From assembly GCF_010015445.1 (NCBI RefSeq), contig NC_053128.1, forward strand, positions 6,839,368 to 6,903,367: 64,000 nt of DNA. The letters run 5' to 3'. The position numbers and the translations under genes are program-made. Source of the stretch: Perca fluviatilis (taxonomy: Eukaryota > Chordata > Actinopteri > Perciformes > Percidae). The notes under the pieces were generated by a model. It was not told the origin of the DNA, made no database searches, and saw nothing but the letters and a program-made list of their open reading frames with translations. This document shows, piece by piece, positions 11,997 to 24,315 of the stretch (within the stretch, counting starts at the first letter, position 1; the number at the start of each line of letters is the position of its first letter).

Positions 11997-12867
11997 TTCT
12001 CATTCCCGACGCTTGGTCAGTGGCTCTCAGCGTCAGATACCGACGCAAAAGTCTCCCTTTAGCGTCTGTATGGAACGCACCTGGCAGAGCAGCAGCTTGA
12101 CCGGAGCGCCGTTAGACGACGTAGTTTAAAGAGAGACAACGGTAGCGAGTACTATAAAATACCGAAAATCCGCATAAAGAGGTTGGTTGGGGAGGTGGAT
12201 GGGTCAAACAACACAGGACTTTCACCCAGGAGACCGGGTGTTCGTATCCCATTCTTCTCCTGCGTGTCACTGAAACGTACATTTTGTAACCACACCCACG
12301 ATCTTTTCCAAAACCTAACTGTCCCGCTATTGTGCCGTGTGTCAGTTAAACGTACGTCCCGACCCAGAGCGCCATCATGTGATGCCAAGAGTCCCGACCA
12401 AGCGCGTTGAAATATGACTACCACTGTAGGCTGGGTGCTCTGCCTTTTCTGTGGGTGCTCAGGCCCGGAAGCACCCACGGAAGCACCCACGGAGTCATGC
12501 CTGTGATTACCAGTTTTTTTTGTCTTTGCACGTGCCTGTAGAGTCCATACAATATCTATTAGGAATAAAAGACTCTATGTGATTTGTTGGCCAGAGAGCT
12601 ACATCGAGACTTACGTTTAACTGACACGCAGGACAAGAACTGCAAGTCCTGTGTTGTTTGACCCATCCACCACCCCAACCAACTTTCTTACATGGATATT
12701 CGGTCTTTCATACTACTCCCTACCGTTGTAACTCTTAATACTTTGTCATCTTAGAGCACCGCGGTCGAGCTGCTGCTCTGCCCGGTGCGTTCCATTCAGA
12801 CGCTAAAGTGTGATTTTTGCCTCGTATCTGACACTGAGAGTCACTGACCAAGCGTTGGGAGTCAGAA
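11997..12867. repeat. 871-bp fold-back element with long inverted arms
   Basis: The left arm begins 'ttctcattcccgacgcttgg' and contains 'gacgctTGGTCAGTGGCTC'. The right arm is its inverse, ending 'accaagcgttgggagtcagaa'. Similarity of the arms extends over 100 bp or more (through 'cctggcagagcagcag' and its complement). The centre includes sequence shared with the B-box family at 31545, 38030 and 49090. No protein-coding capacity. Confidence 0.65.
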
Positions 12868-13939
12868 CGGGTTGGTAATTTGCCAACTGGGAACCGGATC
12901 CAAAATGGAACCAGCTATCGAAACCCATCCCAAAGAAGCCCTATCATCATATAAGTATGTAGGAAATTAACAATGGGAAAAAGAAAAGAGAAAAAAAAAA
13001 AAACATACAACATAACATAAATGCTTATGTAGCGTAAAAAAAAAAAAAAATTAAATAAAAACTACAACACTAACACTACAGGTCTGAGAGTCGTTCTGGG
13101 CTTCGAGGAGGCAGACATGACCAGAATACAAAGTGGTGTTGCTTTGTGGGCTTCTACTGTGTAGGCGAGTCCACTATTTCTACACACACACAAAGTACGT
13201 GTGTCTCTGGTTTTGGATCATCTTTTATGATTGTTTGCTCTCTCTGGTTTTGTATCGAGCTGTGTCGTGTGCTGGCCTTGATCTGTAAAACGCTTGTCAA
13301 TGAACGCGCTGGTTAAAACCACCAAAGAAAAGGTAAAATAATAGAAATGGCCTTTAAAGAAAACCCTGATGGTGCGACATTATGTGAAGTGAAGCGATTG
13401 AGAAGCGGCCCTTTTGTGAAGACCGAGATGCCGATGAGACGTACTGACTTTCAGTTTCTGAGGCTGGCCTTCATCCAAACGCAGAGAGAGAAGTTTCTAT
13501 AGCTTGTAAATCTGCCCAATTGAATGTGGTTTTTTTTGTTTGTTTGTCGTTTTTTTGTGTGTTTTTCGGACACATTCAGGAAAAACAGACGAAAGAAAAA
13601 GTGGTCGAAAGGGTCATTATGTGTGTTTCGTCGTCGTTTTCACACTATACAAGAATCAAATGGCTTTACGAGGACAGAAATAAGCACATAGTACGAGGGT
13701 TAGGCTTGGGTTAGGTGTAATGTTTAGGTGAGTTTATTTTAAATAGGGGTTAGGGTGGAAATAGTTTAAGATTTGGGGTTGAATCCAGGAGAATGGACAA
13801 AAGGGAAAGGATGTTTTGGATTGAGTGGTTATTGTTCTGCATGTGTTGACTGTATTACTATGTATTTTATGCCTCGATGGGCTTTAATGTATTCATTTAT
13901 TCGGTCTGTGAAGCACTTTGTGACGCTGTCTGTTATAAG

Positions 13940-14017
13940 TAGGGTTGGGTATTGTTTGGGTTTTTTCCAATACCAATGCAATACTTTATTAGCACCGGGT
14001 TTCGGTACCCAACCCTA
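13940..14017. repeat. 78-bp hAT-type mini-MITE with perfect 8-bp duplication
   Basis: GTTATAAG flanks both sides (13932-13939 and 14018-14025). Tips are TAGGGTTGGGTA and TACCCAACCCTA. Almost nothing lies between the two inverted ends. Confidence 0.75.
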
Positions 14018-15699
14018 GTTATAAGTGATATATGAATCAACTTTACTTACTTAAAAAGCATGTATTTCCAAAATGTCAACTTAACATGAGCTAAGAAAAA
14101 CAGCCCCGTTTTGATCTTTGGGATAATGCATCATTCAGCTACTCCAATGGGTTTGTAATTGTTTATTCAGCTCATGAAGTAGAATTTTCTTAACCCATAG
14201 GGACCCTTTGTTGTTCAGTTTATCTTAACAAAATACAAAATTACCACATTTGGAGATACATACACTTTAAACTGTATGCTATATTCATATGTATGTATAA
14301 TAACTTTGTCTTACATTTCCACTATGAGTAAATGTACAATAGTGCTGTATTCACATATGTGAGGGAACAAATTATTTTAAGTGAGAAAAACAATTTGGAG
14401 AAAGTACAATAAATTTAAAGATCTTAAATCAAGGTCTACGTGTTTGAAAGCTGAGTAGGTGGGCATTGAATTATAATTTTTATTTTATTTTTGGCAACAG
14501 TCTGGTTTCAGCTGGGAGATTTTAGCGTTTAAGGAATAAGGTCATTTTAGTAATTTAGCAGTGCTGGTGAATTTTAAGGTGGAATGCCACACATTTTAAG
14601 AAGTCATATACTGTACATTCATCTTTTGCTGTCTACAAAGCTACTGTAAAAGGTGGCTGGTGATGGTTTCAGTTCAAACAAGATGATGAACAGATGATAT
14701 CTGTATTGAAAATTGTCTTCCAACTATGCGTTGTAGAGTCACACTTATTTGTAATCTGCCAATAGAGACATAAGAAATGAACGCGCAGATCACAAATAGT
14801 GGAAAAGTGGCTGCCTCAATTGTTGGCTCGACATTATCTTTTTCACTCAATTGTAACAATGTTTAAGCTTTGACACTCTAGTTGTGTGTAGTGCAGCAGT
14901 GAGGCCAGTGGTTTGTCATCTGTGGTATCACGTGGTATGTTCATTTTTCACATATGAGTTTTTGTTTTTAGAAGTATTTTAGGCTCGGGATTAAGGACTG
15001 GGTTAATAGGACTACGTTTGGTTAAAGGACTGTGAAGAAGTAGCGTGGTTATAGCTAATAGTCCAGCAGAACATCCTGGTTCCTGTTAGCTCTCAGCTTG
15101 TAACCGAGTTTATTTGTGTTTCCTCTCTGTCTCTCGGTGTTGTGGATTAGCAGGGATTTGGTCCTCCTGGCTCAACGACCTCTCTATGTGCTTCATACAG
15201 CAGAGTGGGCTGACCTACCCTCCTCCACCTTTTGTACCCCTGCAGCCAGCACACTCTAATGAGCGGCGGTTTGTCTGGGGGTCCGCCTCACATCCAATGA
15301 GCCTGTTTTAATGTCCGTCGTCCAGGGAAAGAAATGTCACCGCAGGGTTCCTCAGAGAAATGCAGAGACTGTCGGAAGTAGAGTCGAGGTTAGGAAACTT
15401 TCTTTCAAGGAGTTTTTCTAGGTTTGAGACAGTCTAGTGTTGTGGTTACGTGGTTACACCTAAGGCTACAACTAGCACCTATTTTTTATCAGTATTTGTG
15501 TCAAAAAGTGTCAAAAATAAGTGGTTGTTCTCAAATTATGTTCCACAAACTGTCCAAAATCCCGAAAAGCTTCAGCTAATGATGATATTAAATTGTGGAA
15601 ATCATGAAAATACTCATATTTTTGGCAAGCTGTAAATGAGCAAAAATGTCTTCCTACCTCAGATCGCCTCATCTAAAATTACCTTTGTCTTTAATCTGA

Positions 15700-16800
15700 G
15701 TACACCTTCAGGATTCTTTGGTCTAGAGAAACGATTGCACAAGGAGCATGTCAAGGGTAGGCGACTCTTTCAAAGTGAGAGATTGGCAGATGCCGGGCCA
15801 AGCAGCTCCCAAAGAAACATGAAAAACTTTAGAACAATAGACATTAGAAAAGCACTACAAAGGGGTTTTTCAATGAGCCTTCTGAGGTCACTTGTGGATT
15901 GAGACACATTCATGAAGGCGGTTTTCTAAGGACATCCAATTCATGAAGGGTTATCAAAAGTTCCTTTAGCACCATAAACGTTTGACAACCTTTAAAAGAA
16001 GAGTTTTCTAAGAATGATCTGATGATTTGGAACACCTGCTTACATGTTATGGGGTTTTCTAGACCCTGTTATAACTTCCTGGAAGTATTGTCAGATCCAA
16101 TCAATCTTCTCAGAAACAGCCAGGCCAGAATGTCTTTTGTGAAGTCTTTGCACAAAGAACACACCAGAGCAGTTGTTTAAATCGAGGTTAGATTAGATTA
16201 GAGGTTTTGAGAAGGTTTTTTCTGGAGCTATATGAGGATGGAGAACTTTGTATTTTTGGATGCCCCTAAAGGCAATTTGGTAGTTTGAGAAGCCTTAGTA
16301 AAGACCGTTTTTTGAGAAGCTCACAATTGTCAAAGATTCCTTTAATTAGCATCGGGGTTTGATAACTTTTGATGTCAGGTTTTCTAAAAACTTTACTTGA
16401 AGGTATCTACATAAGACTGACATGACACTGTCATGAACGTGTCATAAACATTATCAACAAGTCATAAAGGTTAATGACATAACGCTTCTGTCAGTAGTTT
16501 TGTCATGACAAATTATGGTTAGGGTTAGGGTTCATGTGTCATGACAGTATCGTGTACTTGACAGTGTCATGTCACTCTTATGTAGTGTCATGTCACTCTT
16601 AATGTTCTAGGGTTTTAGAGTCTCTTGCATCAGTTCCTAGAAGTATCGTCAGATTAGATCAAGGTTTTAGGAAACCGGTTTGTCAGTGAGCCTTCTGAGG
16701 TTGGCGAGGTTCATTATTCTTTTATGAAGCGGTTGCACAAAGAACATACCTGATTAACCATTTATCGTTAGAGGGTGCTAGAGGCACAGTCGACATCTTT
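15700..16800. repeat. Highly diverged tandem or low-copy repeat
   Basis: Phrases recur with changes: 'gagccttctgaggt' (about 15876, 16687, again 18650), 'ttcctggaagtattgtcag' / 'ttcctagaagtatcgtcag', and 'gcggttttcta' variants. This suggests an old tandem duplication that later insertions (16391, 16855, 17713) broke up. Confidence 0.35.
16391..16601. repeat. Palindromic 'GACACTGTCATG' element, copy 1
   Basis: Starts 'acttgaaggtatctacataag' and ends 'tcatgtcactctta'. Contains the self-complementary core ATGACACTGTCAT and an internal 'ggttagggttagggtt' telomere-like string. Same family as 31803, 60316 and 60997. Confidence 0.6.
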
Positions 16801-16854
16801 AACAAATGTTCTTCAGTCTCAAGGATTGTTGGTTGTTTCTCAAAAAATGTCCAG

Positions 16855-17570
16855 GTTCCTCCTGTTGTCCTCGGGTCAAATTTGACCCGTTTACAAAAAC
16901 GTTCTATAACAGAACTATGACAAAAGAACGTTGGAAAAAGCTACAGAAACGCAGCAAAAAAATCGACAAAAACACATTTTTATAAAACGCTGAAAAAAGT
17001 GACAAAAAAACCCCATCAAAAACACCGCCAAAGGTGACAAAAACTTGTTAAAGGAACACGCCGACTTATTGGGACTTTGTCTTATTCCCCGTATCCCCCA
17101 GAGTTAGATAAGTCCATACATACCCTTCTCATCTCCGTGCGTGTTGTAACTCTGTCTGATGCCCCCACCGCTAGCCACGCTTAGCCCAAATCCTGGAGGT
17201 AACCGGCTCCATCTAGCCTACTGCTCCCAATAAGTGACAAAATAACGCCAACATTTTCCTATTTACACGTTGTGATTTGTATATTCACAGGGTGTACAAA
17301 TAACAAGGTCACATGAGACACAGCCGTCTTCTAACCGTGTACAAAATGGGAACTATATTCTCAGAAAGGCAAAGCACTGCTACTTCTGCTACTTGGGCGG
17401 AGGGATTTGCTGGGCTTCTCGGGTGCTGCAAGCAACATCGGAAAAAGTGACAAAAAACTTGGAATAAAATCGACAAAGACGTTGAGAAAAGTGTAGAAAA
17501 AGTGTCAAAAATGTTGACCCAGAAAAACACAAAGTTGCATAGTCGACGGGAAGACAACACAAAGGGTTAA
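16855..17570. repeat. TTAA-type element (TIR CCCTY-TGTTGTC) with a nested repeat
   Basis: The left end 'cctcctgttgtcctcgggtc' and right end 'gggaagacaacacaaagggTTAA' match the ends of the intact copy at 47521. The interior is a degenerate 'gacaaaaacgttga' reiteration. A different common teleost repeat ('gaacacgccgacttattggg') is inserted at about 17047-17428. The left TTAA has decayed. Confidence 0.55.
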
Positions 17571-17712
17571 GCATTGTTGTGGTTTGAGAACCTTCCATGA
17601 AAGCAGTTTTGTAAGAACTCTCAGAAGCCAAAGGTTCCTTGGAAGCACTGTCACGTGAAAATGTTGCGACACTAGCGACATTCTTTCAAGCAACGGTTTT
17701 AGAGTCCCTCTC

Positions 17713-18560
17713 TAACCCTCTGAGGACGAAAGACGCACCGGCCCATCCATACGATGTTTGGCAAAACTCCTACTCATAAAGCGGCATTACCAAATTTCAT
17801 TTCAGACATATATTTTTGCTAATTCAGTCACATATAACCTAAAACTTTGGTAAAGTCGTTTTCAAGCACCGAAACAATTCGTACAACACATCGTAAGTTA
17901 AAGGTCACCAACTTGTCCTTTTTCATGAATATTTACCACCACCATCAATTCCAAGAATTCCTTTTGGCTTGAAATTTTACATTTGCATTCACATATTTAT
18001 GCGCCATCTTGAAATACGGTAGCTAGTAAGGGACATACAGGACATACTGCTCCGCCTTTTGCTTTTTCGCTGTCACATGATAAAGTCACAGGTGCTGCTA
18101 ATGCTGCTAATTGGTATCGTGGCTTCCCGGCTCCGGCAAGTTTGAAGAAGGAAAACATGGAGGACCAAACATATTCAAAATCCAAATTTCAGGAACGGGA
18201 GTCTTCTTCTTCTTCGCCCAGAAAAGCGATTTGAAGCGTGAAGGCTACCGTAGCTGTAATACGTCCTTTGAACTGCGTGGCGCGAGAGAGTTGATTGCGA
18301 TATAAATGATCTCAACGCTAGACGGGAGAAATTCCCACACGTTGGACCTTTAAGGTTTGTTTTTAGCTATGGATTGTTTTTAGCTTTAGCGCCAAATAAT
18401 CTCATTACACATTGCTCTAGACAAAATGTGGGCCGCACTGTTTGGAAAGCTGAATTGTTCTGAACATGTAGTTATGAAACACATCAGTTTTATGCAAATA
18501 CCTTAAAAAGGGAAATTTAAGACGATATGTGAAAATGCCCTTAGACCTCAGAGGGGTTAA
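17713..18560. repeat. TTAA-type fold-back element with a nested repeat
   Basis: Left 'TAACCCTCTGAGGAC', right 'GACCTCAGAGGGGTTAA' (TTAA at 18557-18560). About 18000-18350 is a second, inserted repeat ('gcgccatcttgaaatacggt ... gttggacctttaagg') that I know as common in fish genomes. Confidence 0.5.
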
Positions 18561-19341
18561 CGTATCCTCTGTGATGCTTTAAAACCTTGAAATAAGGTCC
18601 TAGAAAATCAAATGAGCCATTTTTTTTTATAAAAGGGGCTTTGTCAAAGAGCCTTCTGAGGTTGATAGGGTCCTTGAAGTGCTTTCACATGTTGTAACCT
18701 TCTATGGAAATGAGGTTCTGCACAAACTGAAGGGACCAAAAAGGTGCATAGGAGTGATTTTAGTTTGGAGAGTAGGGAGGTTGACAGGGACACAGAGCAG
18801 AGGCGAGAAGAAAGCAGGTTCTGTTGGGACTGGATCCAAAAGTCTGATAGTGTCAGAGAACATTGTGAACATTGTGTATGAAAACAGGGGGGGGGGGGGG
18901 AAACCTGCAGTAGATATGTCATCTGGATTTTCTAAAATGTATTTTGTAATTGTACATTTATTTGGATTTTTATGGACGGACTCTGCCACTGGTGAGGTTT
19001 CCCAATGCAATCCCTGGGATTTTGTTCACTTCCCTTCGTGTTTTTAGCGTTTTTATGCTTTTATGATAAATGGGCGAATAGAGAAAACATGATTTGGTGG
19101 GTTATCTCGTCTAAATAGACACAAAACTAATCTGGTGAAAAATGAAAAACAAAATGATGTCGCCGGAAGGGAAGAAAGAAGACGAAATGTGATGTAAGCC
19201 CTCTTTTGAGAAAAAAAAAATCCACTTTAGAAAAATTATGTAATTGATTTTAATTCAGACATACTGTACAATACATCTTTTTTTTTTTAATTAATCTCTT
19301 TTTTTTTATCAAAACACAAAGCTGCTTCCCTGTTGGTATCT

Positions 19342-19380
19342 TTGTGTGTGTGTGTGTGTGTGTGTGTCTGTGTGTGTGTA
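19342..19380. repeat. (GT)n microsatellite
   Basis: About 19 units with one TC interruption. Confidence 0.95.
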
Positions 19381-19790
19381 TATACCGTGACAGGGTGCGT
19401 GATCTTGCGGCTGACCCTTCCTATCCTGCGCTGCTCTGTCCCTGCCTGGCTTCTTTTTTTTCCTTTTCTTTCTTGTATGCTGTTCTCTCTTTAACGGCCA
19501 AATTAAAATACCAGAGATTTTTGTTTGTGTGTGTGTGTGTAGTACATGAACTCGGCCTGCAGAGATGGTGGAGGTGAAAAGGGTTGCCATGTTTGGACAA
19601 AAGTTCAGAACTGTGGTTGTACAATTGTTAACATCTTCAATTCGGAATATATATCTGTAGTATTTGTAGCTTGTGCATCCACGTCATTGTCATCTTAACT
19701 GATAGCTACATTTCAGCTTTTACAGCATTTCTTTTTTTCATGGTTGCACCGGCAACAAGATGTAATCGTATAGGCCTACAATAAATATAA

Positions 19791-19791
<1 letters not shown>

Positions 19792-19845
<54 letters not shown>
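19792..19845. repeat. (CA)n microsatellite
   Basis: About 27 near-perfect units. Confidence 0.95.
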
Positions 19846-19846
<1 letters not shown>

Positions 19847-20237
19847 ACACATCCATACAGTTTTTGTATCTGCACAAAAAGACCAAACATAATCCATAAA
19901 ACAATAAACTCTGTCTCGTTCCAAATTGTTTTTTTTTTTTGTAATTCCACATGGACATGACAAGATTTCGACAGCAAACTGTGTTCGGCAGGTAAAGGTC
20001 AGGCTGTGAGCACGCATTGTCTGTGACTTGGTAATTGACACCAGGTTAGATTTGAGGACTTGTGTAACACGCAATTATTCAATTAATTATTAAACAGTAA
20101 AATTTTGACCAAAGGAAAAACATCAACATTGCCTGAATTTGTCTTTTTGGATTTTTGCGGTGTCTTCTAGAAGTGAGTCTTTTGTTTCAGCGGCAGCACC
20201 TGCTGTTGTGGCTGCTGACGAGAATCCCAAAAATAGG

Positions 20238-20238
<1 letters not shown>

Positions 20239-20271
<33 letters not shown>

Positions 20272-20543
20272 CTGTCTGTCTGTGTGTGTATATGGGGCTA
20301 CATATATATACATACAGTATGTATATTTTGTGTTTGTGTGAGTGTGTGTGTGATAGTGTCTGTGTGTGTCTGTGTGTGTCTGTGTGTGTATATGGGGCTA
20401 TATATATATATATATATTATGTATATTTTGTGTTTGTGTGTGTGTGTGTGGTGTGTGTGTGTATATGGGGCTATATACAGTATGTATATTTTGTGCTTGT
20501 GTGAGTGTGTGTGTTTGTGTGTCTGTGTATATTTTGTGTTTGT

Positions 20544-20575
<32 letters not shown>

Positions 20576-20816
20576 TTGTGTGTGTATGGGGCTATATATA
20601 CAGTATGTATATTTTGTGCTTGTGTGAGTGTGTGTGTGAGTGTGTGTGTGTGTGTGTGTCTGGGTGTGTGTGTGTTTGTGTGTATATGGGGCTATATATA
20701 CAGTATGTATATTTTGTGCTTGTGTGAGTGTGTGTGTGTTTGTGTGTGTGTATGTGTGTCTGTGTGTGTGTGTCTGTGTGTTTATGGGGCTATATATACA
20801 GTATGTATATTTTGTG

Positions 20817-20861
<45 letters not shown>

Positions 20862-20878
20862 TGTGTGTGTGTGCACCA
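20239..20878. repeat. GT-rich minisatellite, about six copies
   Basis: Units of roughly 60-120 bp combine (GT)n with a fixed core 'atggggctatatatacagt' plus 'atgtatattttgtg'. The core recurs near 20291, 20391, 20464, 20586, 20686 and 20784. Long translated frames through it are Cys/Val artefacts. Confidence 0.9.
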
Positions 20879-21915
20879 ATAACAGATGCGTAGATTGCTA
20901 TATACATGCATTGCTCCACGGGGTATCAGAGGAGACAGAACTCCTGCCGACGTTACACACCACGCTAAAGTCCTGTATCTGCAACAAAGAGACGAGGGCT
21001 GATCGCTGCTCTGAATGTGATGGCTAAGATAAAGTGATTTTTGTCAGTGTTTAAGTGGGGAGGCCTCTTACATATCCGAATGTTCCATCCTGTCAGGGCT
21101 AACGACATCGGCCTCTGTTATTCTATTATTCTGTTATGTATTACACGCTATCTTTTCTTCCTGTCCGTCGGCTCAGGCAGCTGGATCCATTTTACATTCT
21201 TGCTATGTACTTCATTATTGGCGGGAATTAAGGGAACTTTAAGGTCTTTTTTTTTTTTTTTTTTAAAGTGAATTGAGTTAATTAGTGAATCAGTGAATGC
21301 ATGAGTAAATGAAAAGAAGAGAGAATGACTGAATACAGTTAATAGTTGTTCATGCTGCTGATTTCATGTTGCCCTGTTCTCCATTAACAGGCCTAAAACA
21401 GAATGTGGTATAGAAAGAACAATCTGGGAATTAACGCTGGGTCATACCACATCGTTTTGTGTAGTCTATTGTCACCATGACTTACTAAATACCGTTTTAA
21501 TATTTGAAAATAATGAGTATAATTGCTAAATAATTTATTGAAAAGCAAAGAAGGAATTAAGGAATTTGATCGGCCTAAAAGAGAAAAAACTAAAACCCCA
21601 AATGTTTTAATTATATTTCAGTCATAGCTACATCCCTTAAAAACTCTGTAGCTTCGGCTACATATACATTGCTGCATTTTTCTTCACAAACTAACCTTTT
21701 GATAATATCTACCATTTTTTATTTTATTTTATTAAAGTTGCTTTTTTAAGAGTTTTAGGCTTGAGTACTTATAGAATCATTCATATTTATGGGATATTTT
21801 TTCAAACAGTATATTTTAAGTGAACATTTTAATTTTAACCTTAAATGTACAATGGTTGACATGTTTGGATTTGTTGCAGGTTATAGTATTTTGCAATGTT
21901 TAATCTACAGAGATC

Positions 21916-21917
<2 letters not shown>

Positions 21918-21969
<52 letters not shown>
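21918..21969. repeat. (GT)n microsatellite
   Basis: About 26 pure units. Confidence 0.95.
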
Positions 21970-21972
<3 letters not shown>

Positions 21973-22040
21973 CGTCCTGAATTTGTATTTGTGTGTTTCT
22001 ATATGTATGGATATATTTCGGTACCATGTAAAAGCACATT

Positions 22041-22041
<1 letters not shown>

Positions 22042-22085
<44 letters not shown>

Positions 22086-22110
22086 GTGTGCGTGTGCGTG
22101 CGTGTGTGTG
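22042..22110. repeat. (GT)n microsatellite with GC interruptions
   Basis: About 34 units, several GTGC variants at the right end. Confidence 0.95.
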
Positions 22111-22193
22111 TGGGAGTCTTTGTATATGTGCCAAACCGGTCCAGCTGGCATCAGTCTTAGCTGAAGCCGAGGCCGCTGTATCGGTCACACACT

Positions 22194-22194
<1 letters not shown>

Positions 22195-22224
<30 letters not shown>
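22195..22224. repeat. (CA)n microsatellite
   Basis: About 15 units. Confidence 0.95.
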
Positions 22225-22227
<3 letters not shown>

Positions 22228-22229
22228 TC

Positions 22230-22760
22230 GACCACATTCCCCATTCTGTACGCCTGTAATTATCAACCTCTTCTGCATCGACTACCGTGTTGGCGTGTAT
22301 TCAGCGCTGGTCTATACACGCCTGATTCAAACCCTTCACCACGTACACGCTTCATTTTCCTGCACACACGCTCACCACAGAACCCCTCCATTTCATCTCG
22401 TACGGCTGCACCCAGCGCCGAATGTAATTACACACTAAACCGTGGTTTGATATTTAGACTGGCTGAAGATAGAAGGTTTTATCCCAAAAAAAAAAAAAAA
22501 AGAAGCTCTGTGTGGTAAAAATAGTCTCGAAGTGGTCCCGCAGCTCGGAGGCGAGGAAAGCCTGTTCAGAAGCTGGAGAGGAAATTAGCTTTGTTGTCTA
22601 CGCGCCACGCCGGTCGCAGCATTTTCCAAATTCATCAGACACCCTTTTTTTCCACAGCCGTACACACTCGGCATGTGTATTCAAATAATGGGTCGGTTAC
22701 CTGGCAAAAGACACTTTACCTTCCTGTCGTGTACCGATCAATCCTTGGACTGCATTTTAA
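22230..22760. other. Non-repetitive block, candidate conserved non-coding element
   Basis: About 500 bp of balanced, unique-looking sequence with homeodomain-like TAATTA cores (for example 'ctgtaattatcaacc' and 'gaatgtaattacacac') and no exon signals. Regulatory role inferred only. Confidence 0.25.
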
Positions 22761-22829
22761 GAGCTTTGATTTCTGACAATTAAGCCTTTTTCTTTTAGAC
22801 CATTTTTGTTCAACGTTCGTGCAGCTTTT

Positions 22830-23274
22830 TTCAAGGTTTATGTTTTTTGCGATTTTTTTTTTTTTTTTACCGCCGGATTCACCACTAACACCAACTTATT
22901 AGTGTGACACTTATTTTTTGGAATTCATGACCATTAAACCTCATTCATATGAAATTATACCTATTTTTTGGAGTGCTGAAAGCTGAAATTATGAATTATT
23001 TGGACTAATAGTTCAAATCAGAGTAACATATCTTGGGAGAATCTCAGAAATATATATGTATATGTCCAAATAATTAAAAAAATGTTTTCCCCAAATGCAA
23101 TAACATTGAATAAAACCCCAAATTAAATGAAAGTAGTTAAGTGATACTCAAAGAGTGTTTCTATGGAAGCATTCGTGTAATTCTTGTGCAATTTAGTTGA
23201 AAGAAACCCAAAATTCTGATATAGAAACTTAAAAAAATGGGTCAAATTTGACCCGAGGACAACAGGAAGGTTAA
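22830..23274. repeat. TTAA-type element, copy in reverse orientation
   Basis: The right end 'gggtcaaatttgacccgaggacaacaggaaggTTAA' is the inverse of the left end at 47521. The interior shares 'cactaacaccaactta' and 'tttttggaattcatg' with the copy at 43921. The left boundary is approximate. Confidence 0.55.
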
Positions 23275-24169
23275 ATATGTTGGACCAAAGATGTTCTATA
23301 AAGACAGTTGGGTCTAGGTGAGGATGTCTGCGCTCTTTTTTTCTCATGTCCAATAAATGTGTATCAGATGTGGGTTAAGGCTTAAGACACCTGCACATTA
23401 TCAAGGGGAGAGCACAGCCTGAAACAAAATAGTTTACATATGTACGTCAAATCAAAGGGAAACAGAAAACACTTCACACATCTTTAGTTTTCTACCACAA
23501 AATCAACACTAAGAACTAATAGAGGAAATTAGAAAAAAAAAGCTACAATGTCTAGTTGGCTGGCGAGGTTCTTAATAATGCAATGGTTGTTAGGGCATTG
23601 GTAAGTGGTGGCTTGGCTTATTTTCTGCTCAAAAGTATCCGTGGTATGCACTGTTTGGAGGGGTTTGGGCAGAGAGTTTAACTGCCTGTGCACCAGCTCC
23701 TGATACGTTCCATATGGAGGGGACTCTGGGAAATGATGTGAAATTCACCACACATGCTGTAAGTTGCGCAAACAAAAACCCAAAAGTAATATTGCACAAC
23801 CTCTGCAGTTGCAGGATGCGTATAGGGGAAAACTACTGCTGAAACTCCAAGAAGGAGAATTTTATTGTGTATTTATGTAAGTATCGTGATGTAGCCACAC
23901 AGATTCTGAAGCAAGCAAGTAGGTTGCTGGGGTAACACCAGGGGGTTGGGTGATATGGCGATATATATATATATACCGTGAGACAACAGCTGTGTTTCCA
24001 TTCGGGTAATTTTATGCTCATTTCGAAGTATCGCATTAGAAAACCTGGATGGAAACAGCAAAATGTGATAAAACATCCTCAAAATAATAATATCTCTGGG
24101 TGTATTAGACCGTTGTAGCAAATGGGAAGGACTGGTTTCTTTAGGAATATAGGATTATTTTATTTTTTT

Positions 24170-24315
24170 AAAGATTTTCTTTTTGGGCATTTTAGGCCTT
24201 TATTCATATAGGACAGCTGAAGACATGAAAGGGGAGAGATGGGGGGGAATGATATGCAGCGAAGGGCCGCAGATCGGATTCGAACCTGCGTCCGTTGCGT
24301 CAAGGAGTGAACCTG
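24170..24315 (-). repeat. tRNA-derived SINE, copy 2
   Basis: Tail 'gggcattttaggcctttatt', body 'ggacagctgaagacatgaaa', 'atgcagcgaagggccgca' and a B-box-like 'gattcgaacc' (inverse GGTTCGAATC). The head is truncated on the right. Confidence 0.7.

Noticed and set aside
20155..20727. 190-residue Cys/Val open frame (and similar frames in other GT/CA arrays)
   Set aside because: Translation of dinucleotide repeats; no start context, splice sites or protein-like composition.
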